The translations under genes and the position numbers were made by a program. Positions 46,150 through 53,815 of a stretch of 62,452 nt of DNA are shown here, in pieces. The notes beneath the pieces were generated by a model. That model ran no database searches. It had not been told where the DNA came from and worked only from the letters and a program-made list of their open reading frames with translations. Origin of the DNA: an uncultured Clostridia bacterium (GTDB taxonomy: Bacteria > Bacillota > Clostridia > TANB77 > CAG-508); assembly GCA_944392105.1 (NCBI GenBank), contig CALXVM010000009.1:1-62452 (forward strand), read 5' to 3'. How positions within the stretch are numbered: position 1 is the stretch's first letter; each line of letters begins with the position of its first letter.

Positions 46150-48969
46150 ATGAAAATAAAATCTACAGAGCAACTAACAAAAGATTTAGAAAGCATAATA
46201 AGACGTTTATACAGAAATGAAGATATGGAAGCTGTAAGAAAGATTGTTGAAAGCACATTAGAGCAGTCAGAAAAAGATAGAATTGAGCAAGGACCAAGTA
46301 AAAAAAACGAAATAATAAAAATGGCTAAAGAATTAAAAACAATCGCTGAAATTGCAGAAAAAGTTAAGTGTAACAAAAGTTATGTTAGGACAATAAGAAA
46401 TAGTGAAGGAATATATTCATTAAAAAAAGTACGAGAATTGATTGAGAAAGGAATAAGTGTTGAAAATATAGCAACACAAGGAAACGTTAACTTAGGTGCA
46501 GTAGCAAAATTAAAAGAAAGTAATATAAAATCAGATAGAGTAGTAGAGCTTCTAAAAGAAATAAAAAGACCAGAAGAAATTGGAAATGAATGTCAATGCT
46601 CACAAGCTCATGTTTATAATGTAAGAGAAAGAAATAAAATATATTTAAGAAGACAAGTAATAAAACTAATAAAGGCAGGAGAGAGTCCAGAAAATATAGC
46701 CACAGAAGGAAATGTAAACTTAGAAGCAGTTATAAACTTAAAAGAAGAATTAGACAAGATTAGTAAAAAAGAAAAAACACCAAAAGTTAAAAAGATAATA
46801 GAACTTTCGAAGGATTTAATTGGAGATGAAGAGATAGCAGAAAGATTAGAAACCTCAATTGGATATGTTTGGCGTGTAAGGGGTAGAGAAGGAATATATT
46901 CAAGGCAAAAAGTAGAAAAAATGTTGCAAAATGGCATGTCAGTGGAAGAAATAGCTAAAGAAGGAAACGTAAATTTAGAAGCAGTTGCAGAATTAAAAGA
47001 AAATAGTATAAAAATAGCCAGACTATTAGAACTTCTAAAAGAAATGAAAAGACCGGAAGAAATTGGAGAAGAATGTGAATGCTCACGAGCTTATGTTTAT
47101 ATTTTAAGAGAAAAAAATAAAATATATTCAAAAAGACAAGTAATAAAATTAATAAAAGCAGGAGAGAGTCCAGAAGAAATATCAAAAGAGGGAAATGTAA
47201 ATTTAGAAGCAGTTATAAATTTAAGAAAAGAATTAGAAAAGAGTAGCAAAAGGGAGAAAGAAAAAAATACCAAAAGTAAAAAAATAATAGAACTTTCTAA
47301 GGATTTAATTGCAGATAAAGAGATAGCAGAAAGATTAGAAAGTTCAAAAGAGTATGTTTGCTTTGTAAGAAATAGTGAAGGAATATATTCAAGAAGAAGG
47401 GCAAAACAATTAATAAAAGAAGGAAAAACTCCAGAAGAGATAGCTAAAGATGGAAATGTTAACTTAGATGCAGTTACAAAATTAAAAGAAAAGCTAGAAA
47501 TGGAAAAGCTAAGAAAAAAAGAAGAAGCAGAGAAAAAAGAAAAGGAAAAGTTAGAAAGAAGGCAAAAAAGTGAAAATAGTGGAAAACATAGAAGGAAAAG
47601 AGTAAAATTAGACGAGCAAAAAAAGAAACAATTAATCGAAAAAGCAAAAGATTTAAAATCAGGAGTAGAAATAGAGAGAGCATTACAAATTAGATATACT
47701 TATGCCAAAAATATCATGGACGAAGAAGGAATATATACTAGAGCAAAAGTAAAACAATTAATAAAAGCAGGAAAAAGTCCAGAAGAAATAGCACAAGAAG
47801 GAAATGTAAATATAGAAGCAGTTATAGAATTAAAAAACGAAATTGAAGAATTAAGGAGAAAAAAAGAAAATAAGACAAGTAGAAATATTCCGGGAGCTGT
47901 GTATGGAAAAAGAAAAATAATTGCTTTGATTAAAGCTAATAAAACAAATGAAGAAATAGCAGACTTAGGAAATGTGAGTGTAGAAAAAGTTGAAAATATA
48001 AGAAAGCAGTTAAAGCAAGAGCAAATAAGTGATGTTAAGGATTTGCATAGCCCACGCCAACAAATAGCTATGAGAGTTGACAGTACAATAGGTAATGGAG
48101 AAAATAAAGGCGAACTTAGAGAAGATAAAATAATAAAAGAAGCAAGTAGTACTTCTTCTAAAAAAACTGGAGAATTGCAAGAGAATTCTAGCATAAATAA
48201 AAGTGAAAGCAAAAATCCTGATAAAACTAATAATGCTATATTGCAAATGGCTCGAAAAGCTAAAAGTGTAGATAAAATAGTAGCAGTACTAGGAATACCA
48301 GAATATACAATAAGAAATCTTTTAAGAAAAAATAATATATTACCAAGAGAGGATATAATTTCTTTGATAGATAAGGGCGAAAAAACGTTAAAAGAAATAG
48401 CACAAGAATCTGGAGTTGATTTAAAAGCATTAGAAGGATTAAACGAAAGAATTGTACAAATGAAACGAGCAATAGCTAATAATCCAAAAAGAAAACAAGC
48501 AATAGAATTACTACAAATGGGAAAGAGTGAAAGTGATATAGTAGCTATTACAAAGTTAAGAAGAGAGACTATATTAGAAATGAAAGAATTAGTAATAGGC
48601 AAAGTTGAAAAGCCTATAAGTACTGCAAGACAACAAGCCGATTTTAAACTAGATATGCTTAGTTTAAGGTCATCAGTTAATGCAAAACAGCAACATTCAA
48701 TAAGAATGAAAGCTGATACAGTAGACTTAAAAATACAAAAAATATTGTACAAGTATCCTGAGCTCTTAGGAAGAAAAGAATATGCATTTTTTGCGTATGC
48801 ATATTCTAAAGTTAGTGAATATATGAAAGCAATAGATATTGGCGAAGAATATTTGGAATTAGATACACCATCAATTTCTGCATTAAAGAGTAAAATTGAG
48901 GAAGTCTTACAAGAGGAAAAGGAAAAAGCAGGAGCAACTATTGGAGATTCCAATGGAGATGAAAGATAA
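46150..48969 (+). CDS. Tandem helix-turn-helix repeat protein, function unknown
   Basis: A 939-residue protein not assigned to a named family. Residues 54-625 are tandem modules of 76-87 residues (one stretched to 116). Each has an HTH-like first half (EIAERLE-S--YV--VR--EGIYS) and a second half ending in EEIA-EGNVNLEAV--LK. The GNVNLE-type motif begins at residues 111, 187, 272, 348, 435, 551 and, weaker, 607. Modules alternate in an A-B-A-B-A order with a 161-163-residue period, so pairs were duplicated together; the DNA copies near 46651 and 47134 are almost identical. A charged coiled linker lies at 450-495, a polar linker at 625-690, two more diverged HTH-like units at 695-815, and a helical TPR-like end at 850-925. 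It is basic and has no signal peptide. A multi-site nucleic acid or protein scaffold is plausible but unproven. AGAAGGGTG precedes the ATG; DUF1294 follows by 15 bp. Confidence 0.85.
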   Translation: MKIKSTEQLTKDLESIIRRLYRNEDMEAVRKIVESTLEQSEKDRIEQGPSKKNEIIKMAKELKTIAEIAEKVKCNKSYVRTIRNSEGIYSLKKVRELIEKGISVENIATQGNVNLGAVAKLKESNIKSDRVVELLKEIKRPEEIGNECQCSQAHVYNVRERNKIYLRRQVIKLIKAGESPENIATEGNVNLEAVINLKEELDKISKKEKTPKVKKIIELSKDLIGDEEIAERLETSIGYVWRVRGREGIYSRQKVEKMLQNGMSVEEIAKEGNVNLEAVAELKENSIKIARLLELLKEMKRPEEIGEECECSRAYVYILREKNKIYSKRQVIKLIKAGESPEEISKEGNVNLEAVINLRKELEKSSKREKEKNTKSKKIIELSKDLIADKEIAERLESSKEYVCFVRNSEGIYSRRRAKQLIKEGKTPEEIAKDGNVNLDAVTKLKEKLEMEKLRKKEEAEKKEKEKLERRQKSENSGKHRRKRVKLDEQKKKQLIEKAKDLKSGVEIERALQIRYTYAKNIMDEEGIYTRAKVKQLIKAGKSPEEIAQEGNVNIEAVIELKNEIEELRRKKENKTSRNIPGAVYGKRKIIALIKANKTNEEIADLGNVSVEKVENIRKQLKQEQISDVKDLHSPRQQIAMRVDSTIGNGENKGELREDKIIKEASSTSSKKTGELQENSSINKSESKNPDKTNNAILQMARKAKSVDKIVAVLGIPEYTIRNLLRKNNILPREDIISLIDKGEKTLKEIAQESGVDLKALEGLNERIVQMKRAIANNPKRKQAIELLQMGKSESDIVAITKLRRETILEMKELVIGKVEKPISTARQQADFKLDMLSLRSSVNAKQQHSIRMKADTVDLKIQKILYKYPELLGRKEYAFFAYAYSKVSEYMKAIDIGEEYLELDTPSISALKSKIEEVLQEEKEKAGATIGDSNGDER

Positions 48970-48984
48970 AAAGGAGAGGCACAT

Positions 48985-49269
48985 ATGAGTTTAGAAGAAA
49001 TTTTTTCAATAAAAAATATAATCATTTATTTAATTGTAATTAATTTGATAGCATTTTTTATAATGTGGTTGGATAAGAGAAAAGCACAAAAAGGAAAATG
49101 GAGAATTCCAGAAAATACATTATTATTACCTGTTTTATTAGGTGGAGGAATTGGTGGTATTGCTGGGATGTATGTTTTTAGACATAAAACAAAAAAAGCA
49201 AAATTTTACATAGGGTTTCCACTTATATTAATTTGTGAAATACTGTTAGTAGTTTTTATTTTAATATAG
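48985..49269 (+). CDS. DUF1294 family small membrane protein
   Basis: A 94-residue protein with three hydrophobic helices. The family pattern MWLDKRKAQKGKWRIPENTL then LLLGG-type Gly-rich turn (VLLGGGIGGIAGMYVFRHKT) and KAKFYIGFPLI is complete, so it is a full-length member. Its function is unknown. AAGGAGAG lies eight bases before the ATG and only 15 bp separate it from the tandem-HTH gene, so both are probably on one transcript. A strong terminator follows. Confidence 0.88.
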   Translation: MSLEEIFSIKNIIIYLIVINLIAFFIMWLDKRKAQKGKWRIPENTLLLPVLLGGGIGGIAGMYVFRHKTKKAKFYIGFPLILICEILLVVFILI

Positions 49270-49273
49270 TGTA

Positions 49274-49315
49274 GTATAAAAAGTATGAGATTGTTTTATC
49301 TCATACTTTTTATAC
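49274..49315. terminator. Strong 18-bp perfect hairpin terminator
   Basis: Arms 49274-49291 and 49298-49315 are exact complements around TGTTTT; the 3' arm itself contains TTTTT. It ends the tandem-HTH/DUF1294 transcript. Confidence 0.85.
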
Positions 49316-49800
49316 ATAAATAATCTTACGGTTATGCCGGTAGTAACAATTTAAATTATTTAATAAAATTAGAGTATTTTATATAAAAAAGTTATAACAA
49401 AACATCAAATAACATTAATTTCCAATTACATAATATAATAATAAGTTTTCATAAAATATAAGCAATAATAACTGTGGAAAACTCAAAAATAGAAGTGACT
49501 ATTTTCAGTTATTCACAGAGTTATCCACACTTTCCACAACCTGCTAAAAAATATTTTTGTAAACTAAAAACAACAAATGTGTAATAAATATTTCCAGAAT
49601 GTAAATTTTTTGTAACAATTGTATAAAAACTTTGTCGTAGTTTTGTGCTTTATAAAATAAAAAAATATATAATAAAATATTTTGTCGGACATATTATTAC
49701 AAATAGGTTACAAACGTATTTTTATTTAGACTAAAAATTAAAATATAACTTGTGGATAACTTCATGTAATATACATACTATATAATATGGAGGAGAGATT
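49316..49800. other. Gene-free AT-rich stretch with a DnaA-box cluster
   Basis: No gene was found here. Boxes seen: TTATCCACA at 49521-49529 (plus) and 49751-49759 (minus), both perfect; TTATTCACA at 49509-49517; TTTTCCACA at 49473-49481 (minus); CTTTCCACA at 49530-49538. A 210-bp very AT-rich stretch lies between the two perfect boxes. It resembles an origin or a DnaA-titration or regulatory site. Confidence 0.65.
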
Positions 49801-50322
49801 ATGAAATGTTGTAATAATTTATATGAAAATTTATTTAAAGTTATAATTATTATTTCTATAGTAATTATTATAATAGTTACTATAGGCTGTTGCGTTTCGA
49901 AAAATGAGACACCAAATGTTTTAACGGCGATTGCAGTAGAAGGGGATAATACTGCAGTAGGGACGACTAGTATAAAGTTTAGTACAAATGAATTGGTAGA
50001 AGGAAACGCAATAAGTCATACAAATGGAAGTGATGAAATACAGATAAATGAAACAGGAATTTATCAAATTTCATACCAATTATATGGAGAAAGGGAGACT
50101 TTTGGAACTTTTAATTTTGCAGCTGTAATATTAGTGAATAACAATGCTGTAGAAAGTACTTTTAACGATACACCAATATTAAGGGACAACGTAATAAATA
50201 GAATGACTTTAACAAGTACTATAATTTTAAAATTAAATACAGGAGATTCATTAAAACTACAGGGAGTATCGATAGAAGATATAATATATTCAAGAGCAAG
50301 AATAGATATAGAAAAAATTTAG
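49801..50322 (+). CDS. Membrane-anchored BclA-C/TNF-like jelly-roll protein
   Basis: A 173-residue protein. Residues 13-32 are a hydrophobic anchor rich in Ile and Val, with CC residues just after. The rest (about 45-173) follows the beta pattern of BclA C-terminal or C1q-like domains: NEIQINETG-type INETGIYQISYQLYG, FAAVILVNNNAVE, MTLTSTIILKLNTGDSLKLQ. Such domains form trimers on spores and cell surfaces. No collagen-like repeat precedes it. GGAGGAGAG gives a strong ribosome binding site. It lies directly downstream of the DnaA-box stretch. Confidence 0.65.
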   Translation: MKCCNNLYENLFKVIIIISIVIIIIVTIGCCVSKNETPNVLTAIAVEGDNTAVGTTSIKFSTNELVEGNAISHTNGSDEIQINETGIYQISYQLYGERETFGTFNFAAVILVNNNAVESTFNDTPILRDNVINRMTLTSTIILKLNTGDSLKLQGVSIEDIIYSRARIDIEKI

Positions 50323-50454
50323 TAAAATTAATTTTTAATTAAAATACTATATTAAAAGGAAAATTAAGAAGTAAAAGTAAAATTAAAATTAAAATATAAA
50401 TATAAAAATATTAGATATATAAAAATGTATATAAAAATGTATAACTTATTTTTC

Positions 50455-50483
50455 TTGACAATAAATAAAAATCGTAGTAGTAT
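50455..50483 (+). promoter_or_regulatory. Predicted promoter of the glyS T-box transcript
   Basis: TTGACA at 50455-50460 and TAGTAT at 50478-50483 with a 17-bp spacer; a TATAAT at 50485 is closer to consensus but badly spaced. Confidence 0.5.
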
Positions 50484-50499
50484 ATATAATATTAATAAA

Positions 50500-50699
50500 G
50501 TGCGATGAAAAAGAAAAAATATGGTAACTTATGCAAAAGAGAATTGGGATAGGTGAAAGCCAATCATAAGAGCTATATGGGGAGCTTTGGAGCATTATGA
50601 AATAAAGAGGATAAATTTTTATTTATCAATTAGGGTGGAACCGCGGAAAATTTAACTTTCGTCCCTAGCTATTAATTTAGCTAGTGTCGAAAGTTTTTT
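50500..50699 (+). promoter_or_regulatory. T-box riboswitch controlling glyS
   Basis: The conserved T-box bulge sequence AGGGTGGAACCGCGG lies at 50632-50646. It is followed by a terminator: AACTTTCG (50654-50661) pairs with CGAAAGTT (50688-50695), then a T run. The upstream part (from about 50500) folds into stem I and others. Uncharged tRNA-Gly would favour the antiterminator and allow glyS expression. The specifier codon was not placed with confidence. Confidence 0.92.
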
Positions 50700-50749
50700 G
50701 TATTTTGCTACAAAAGCTTTTGACACAGCAAGAAATAGGAGGTTTTATT

Positions 50750-52135
50750 ATGGAAAAATTAACAATGGACAAAATTGTAGGACTTTGTAAGAACAGAGGA
50801 TATGTGTATCCAGGTTCTGAGATTTATGGAGGTTTAGCAAATACTTGGGATTATGGACCTTTAGGAGTAGAACTAAAAAATAATATTAAAAAAGCATGGA
50901 TGAAAAAATTTGTACAAGAAAGCAAATATAATGTTGGACTAGATGCAGCAATACTTATGAACCCTGAAGTTTGGGTAGCATCAGGGCATGTAGGAAACTT
51001 TTCAGATCCTTTAATTGATTGCAAAGAATGCAAAACTAGACATAGAGCAGATAAGTTAATAGAAGAATGGGCACATGAACAAGGAAAAGATATGATTGCA
51101 GACGGAATGAGCGATGAGCAATTAATAAATTTCATAAAAGAAAATCATATTCCTTGTCCAAACTGTGGAAAAGAAAATTTTACAGATATTCGTAAATTTA
51201 ACTTAATGTTTAAAACATTTCAAGGTGTTACAGAAGATAGTAAATCTGAAATATATTTAAGACCAGAAACAGCACAAGGAATATTTGTTAACTTTAAAAA
51301 TGTAATGCGTACAACAAGAAGAAAACTACCTATGGGTATAGCACAAATAGGTAAGGCTTTTAGAAACGAAATAACTCCAGGAAACTTTACATTTAGAACA
51401 CGTGAGTTTGAACAGATGGAATTAGAATTTTTCTGTAAGCCAGGAACAGACTTAGAATGGCATAAATATTGGAAAGAATTCTGCGAAAACTGGTTATTAA
51501 GTTTAGGAATGAAAAAGGAAAATATAAGACTAAGAGACCATTCACCAGAAGAACTATCACATTATAGTAATGGAACAACAGACATAGAGTTTACTTTCCC
51601 ATTTGGTTGGGGAGAGCTATGGGGGATTGCAGACAGAACAAATTATGACTTAAAACAACATATGGAGCATTCTAAAGAAGATATGACATATTTAGACCCT
51701 GAAACCAATGAAAAATATATACCATACTGCATAGAACCATCACTTGGATGTGATAGGGTAGCTTTAGCATTTTTATGTAATGCCTATGATGAAGAAGAAA
51801 TAGCAGAAGGAGATGTAAGAACAGTATTACATTTGCATCCAGCATTAGCACCTTATAAAGTTGCAGTACTTCCATTATCTAAAAAGTTAAGCGAAAAGGC
51901 AGAAGAAGTATATAGTAATTTATCAAAGAAATTTATGTGTGACTATGATGAGGCAGGAAGTATAGGAAAACGTTATAGAAGAGAAGACGAGATAGGTACT
52001 CCATACTGTGTAACTATAGACTTTGACACATTAGATGATAACTGTGTTACAATTCGTGACAGAGATACAATGGAGCAAGTAAGAGTAAAAATAGACGAGC
52101 TAGAAGCTTGGATACAAGAAAAAGTAGAATTTTAG
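50750..52135 (+). CDS. glyS: Glycine-tRNA ligase (homodimeric type)
   Basis: A 461-residue class II synthetase of the single-chain alpha2 type. Motifs are GFLYPGS-type [14 protein letters not shown] at the start, motif 2 [21 protein letters not shown], and motif 3 with [16 protein letters not shown]; a CPNCGKENF metal-binding pair lies near residue 140. A longer in-frame start at 50684 lies in the terminator stem, so ATG 50750 with TAGGAGG was chosen. The T-box leader ties expression to glycyl-tRNA charging. Repeat-derived sequence directly after the stop forms its terminator. Confidence 0.97.
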   Translation: MEKLTMDKIVGLCKNRGYVYPGSEIYGGLANTWDYGPLGVELKNNIKKAWMKKFVQESKYNVGLDAAILMNPEVWVASGHVGNFSDPLIDCKECKTRHRADKLIEEWAHEQGKDMIADGMSDEQLINFIKENHIPCPNCGKENFTDIRKFNLMFKTFQGVTEDSKSEIYLRPETAQGIFVNFKNVMRTTRRKLPMGIAQIGKAFRNEITPGNFTFRTREFEQMELEFFCKPGTDLEWHKYWKEFCENWLLSLGMKKENIRLRDHSPEELSHYSNGTTDIEFTFPFGWGELWGIADRTNYDLKQHMEHSKEDMTYLDPETNEKYIPYCIEPSLGCDRVALAFLCNAYDEEEIAEGDVRTVLHLHPALAPYKVAVLPLSKKLSEKAEEVYSNLSKKFMCDYDEAGSIGKRYRREDEIGTPYCVTIDFDTLDDNCVTIRDRDTMEQVRVKIDELEAWIQEKVEF

Positions 52136-52142
52136 GAAATTG

Positions 52143-52193
52143 GGACCAGATCATTTTTTCCTCATTTAGGAAATTTAGATCTGGTCCTTTTTT
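52143..52193 (+). terminator. glyS terminator formed from repeat sequence
   Basis: GGACCAGATC (52143-52152) pairs perfectly with GATCTGGTCC (52178-52187), an inner TTTCCT/AGGAAA stem extends it, and six T residues follow. The 5' part resembles the GGGGACAGGTC-type repeat. Confidence 0.88.
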
Positions 52194-52198
52194 CTTTC

Positions 52199-52254
52199 AT
52201 GACCTGTCCCTAATTTCCCAAATTGGGAAGTTGGGACCTGTCCCCAATTTCCAA
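52199..52254 (-). repeat. GGGGACAGGTC-type palindromic repeat, copy 4
   Basis: A 56-bp unit in reverse orientation, one base different from the copy at 6053-6108. It lies between the glyS terminator and pgi. Confidence 0.9.
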
Positions 52255-52365
52255 GATACAGCTCCAAATTTATCTAAAAAATCATAGACTTTTCTATTTT
52301 CTATTGAATAAACCTTCCAAATGTTATATACTATTTCTAGTTCTAAAACGAAGGAGGAGGATAAG

Positions 52366-53685
52366 ATGGACAATATTAAAGTGAATTTTGATAATGTCGA
52401 TGTAACCGAAAAAAATATTATGAAGTATGCCGAAGAGGTAGAAAAAATACATGATGAGTTACATAAAAAAGCAAATGACCCAAAAGAATTTTTAGGATGG
52501 ATGGAGTTACCAACCAATTACGATAAAAAAGAGTTTGAAAAAATAAAAAAATCTGCAAAGAAAATACAAGATAATTCAGATGTACTAGTTGTTATTGGTA
52601 TAGGTGGTTCTTATTTGGGAGCAAGAGCAGTTATAGAAGCTCTTACACATACTTTTTATGCATATTTGCCAAAAGAGCAAAGAAAAACTCCTCAGATTTT
52701 ATATGTTGGAAATAACTTAAATCCAAACTATATTAATGATATTATAGATTTAATTGGAAATAGAGATTTTTCTATAAATGTAATTTCTAAGTCTGGTACT
52801 ACAACAGAGCCTGCAATTGCGTTTAGAATTTTTAGAGAAATATTGGAAAATAAATATGGTCTAAAAGAAGCTCAAAAAAGAATTTATGTTACAACAGATA
52901 AGAAAAAAGGAGCATTAAAGCAACTTGCAGATACAGAAAAATATACAACTTTTGTTATACCAGATAATATAGGAGGCAGATATTCTGTTTTAACAGCAGT
53001 AGGTTTGTTACCTATTGCAGTTGCTGGAATAGATATAACAAAATTAATGAATGGTGCAAGATTTGCACAAGAAAAGTATGTAGACAAAAGCTTAAAATAT
53101 AATGACTGTTATAAATATGCAGTTATAAGAAATTTATTATATAAAAACAGTAAAAATATTGAAATTTTGGTTTCTTATGAGCCAAAACTACATTATATGA
53201 TTGAATGGTGGAAGCAACTATTTGCTGAAAGCGAAGGAAAAGACGGAAAAGGAATTTTCCCAACTGGAGCAGAGTTTACAACAGACTTACACTCAATAGG
53301 ACAATACATTCAAGAAGGAAGAAGAAACTTATTTGAGACTGTAATAAACATTGAAAAAAGCAAAAATGACATAGAAATAAAAGAAGATGCAGATAATTTA
53401 GATGGGCTAAATTATATTGCAGGTAAAAAGCTAGACTATGTTAATAAAAAAGCTATGGAAGGTACAATAAGTGCACATGTAGATGGTGGAGTACCTAATA
53501 TAGTTATTAATATGAGTGAGCTAAATGAAGAAACACTAGGACACCTAATTTATTTCTTTGAACTAGCAGTTGCAATGTCTGGAAATTTAATAGGAGTAAA
53601 TCCATTTAATCAACCAGGTGTAGAAAAATATAAGACAAATATGTTTAAGCTACTAAAGAAACCAGGATACGAGGATAAAAAATAA
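52366..53685 (+). CDS. pgi: Glucose-6-phosphate isomerase
   Basis: A 439-residue enzyme of glycolysis that interconverts glucose 6-phosphate and fructose 6-phosphate. Motifs are [48 protein letters not shown], and [21 protein letters not shown]. The length matches the shorter Firmicutes type. ATG 52366 follows AAGGAGGAGG; an earlier in-frame ATG at 52321 lacks a site. It stands between glyS and thrS but is separated from both by terminator-like hairpins. Confidence 0.96.
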   Translation: MDNIKVNFDNVDVTEKNIMKYAEEVEKIHDELHKKANDPKEFLGWMELPTNYDKKEFEKIKKSAKKIQDNSDVLVVIGIGGSYLGARAVIEALTHTFYAYLPKEQRKTPQILYVGNNLNPNYINDIIDLIGNRDFSINVISKSGTTTEPAIAFRIFREILENKYGLKEAQKRIYVTTDKKKGALKQLADTEKYTTFVIPDNIGGRYSVLTAVGLLPIAVAGIDITKLMNGARFAQEKYVDKSLKYNDCYKYAVIRNLLYKNSKNIEILVSYEPKLHYMIEWWKQLFAESEGKDGKGIFPTGAEFTTDLHSIGQYIQEGRRNLFETVINIEKSKNDIEIKEDADNLDGLNYIAGKKLDYVNKKAMEGTISAHVDGGVPNIVINMSELNEETLGHLIYFFELAVAMSGNLIGVNPFNQPGVEKYKTNMFKLLKKPGYEDKK

Positions 53686-53705
53686 GGTTGAGTTTTATAA
53701 TAACT

Positions 53706-53756
53706 ATTTCGTTTTAATTTAAGTGTTGATTAAAACAAATCAGAGCAAAACGAAAT
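53706..53756 (+). terminator. Hairpin after pgi
   Basis: ATTTCGTTTT (53706-53715) and AAAACGAAAT (53747-53756) are perfect complements with a 31-base loop. No T run follows, so it may be a leader structure of thrS. No T-box motif was seen before thrS. Confidence 0.4.
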
Positions 53757-53815
53757 AACAAAGTATAAAATAAGCCATAATAAAGTAAAATGCAATTTAG
53801 AAGGGAAATGATTTT

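Noticed and set aside
46150..48969. Transcription factor or DNA-methylase-type HTH annotation for the tandem protein
   Set aside because: No ligand-binding or catalytic domain is present, and the repeat architecture fits no standard regulator family that I can name.
47700..49025. 441-residue open frame on the minus strand opposite the tandem-HTH gene
   Set aside because: It is a shadow of the repetitive plus-strand gene, rich in Ser, Ile, Leu and Phe, and has no domain or start signal.
49473..49759. Calling this stretch the chromosomal origin of replication
   Set aside because: DnaA boxes are present, but neither dnaA, dnaN nor rpmH is nearby, and genes on both sides run in the same direction. 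It was kept as a DnaA-box cluster only.
53686..53815. T-box leader for thrS
   Set aside because: No GGTGG-type T-box bulge or terminator with T run was found in the 130-bp gap; only a long-loop hairpin is present.
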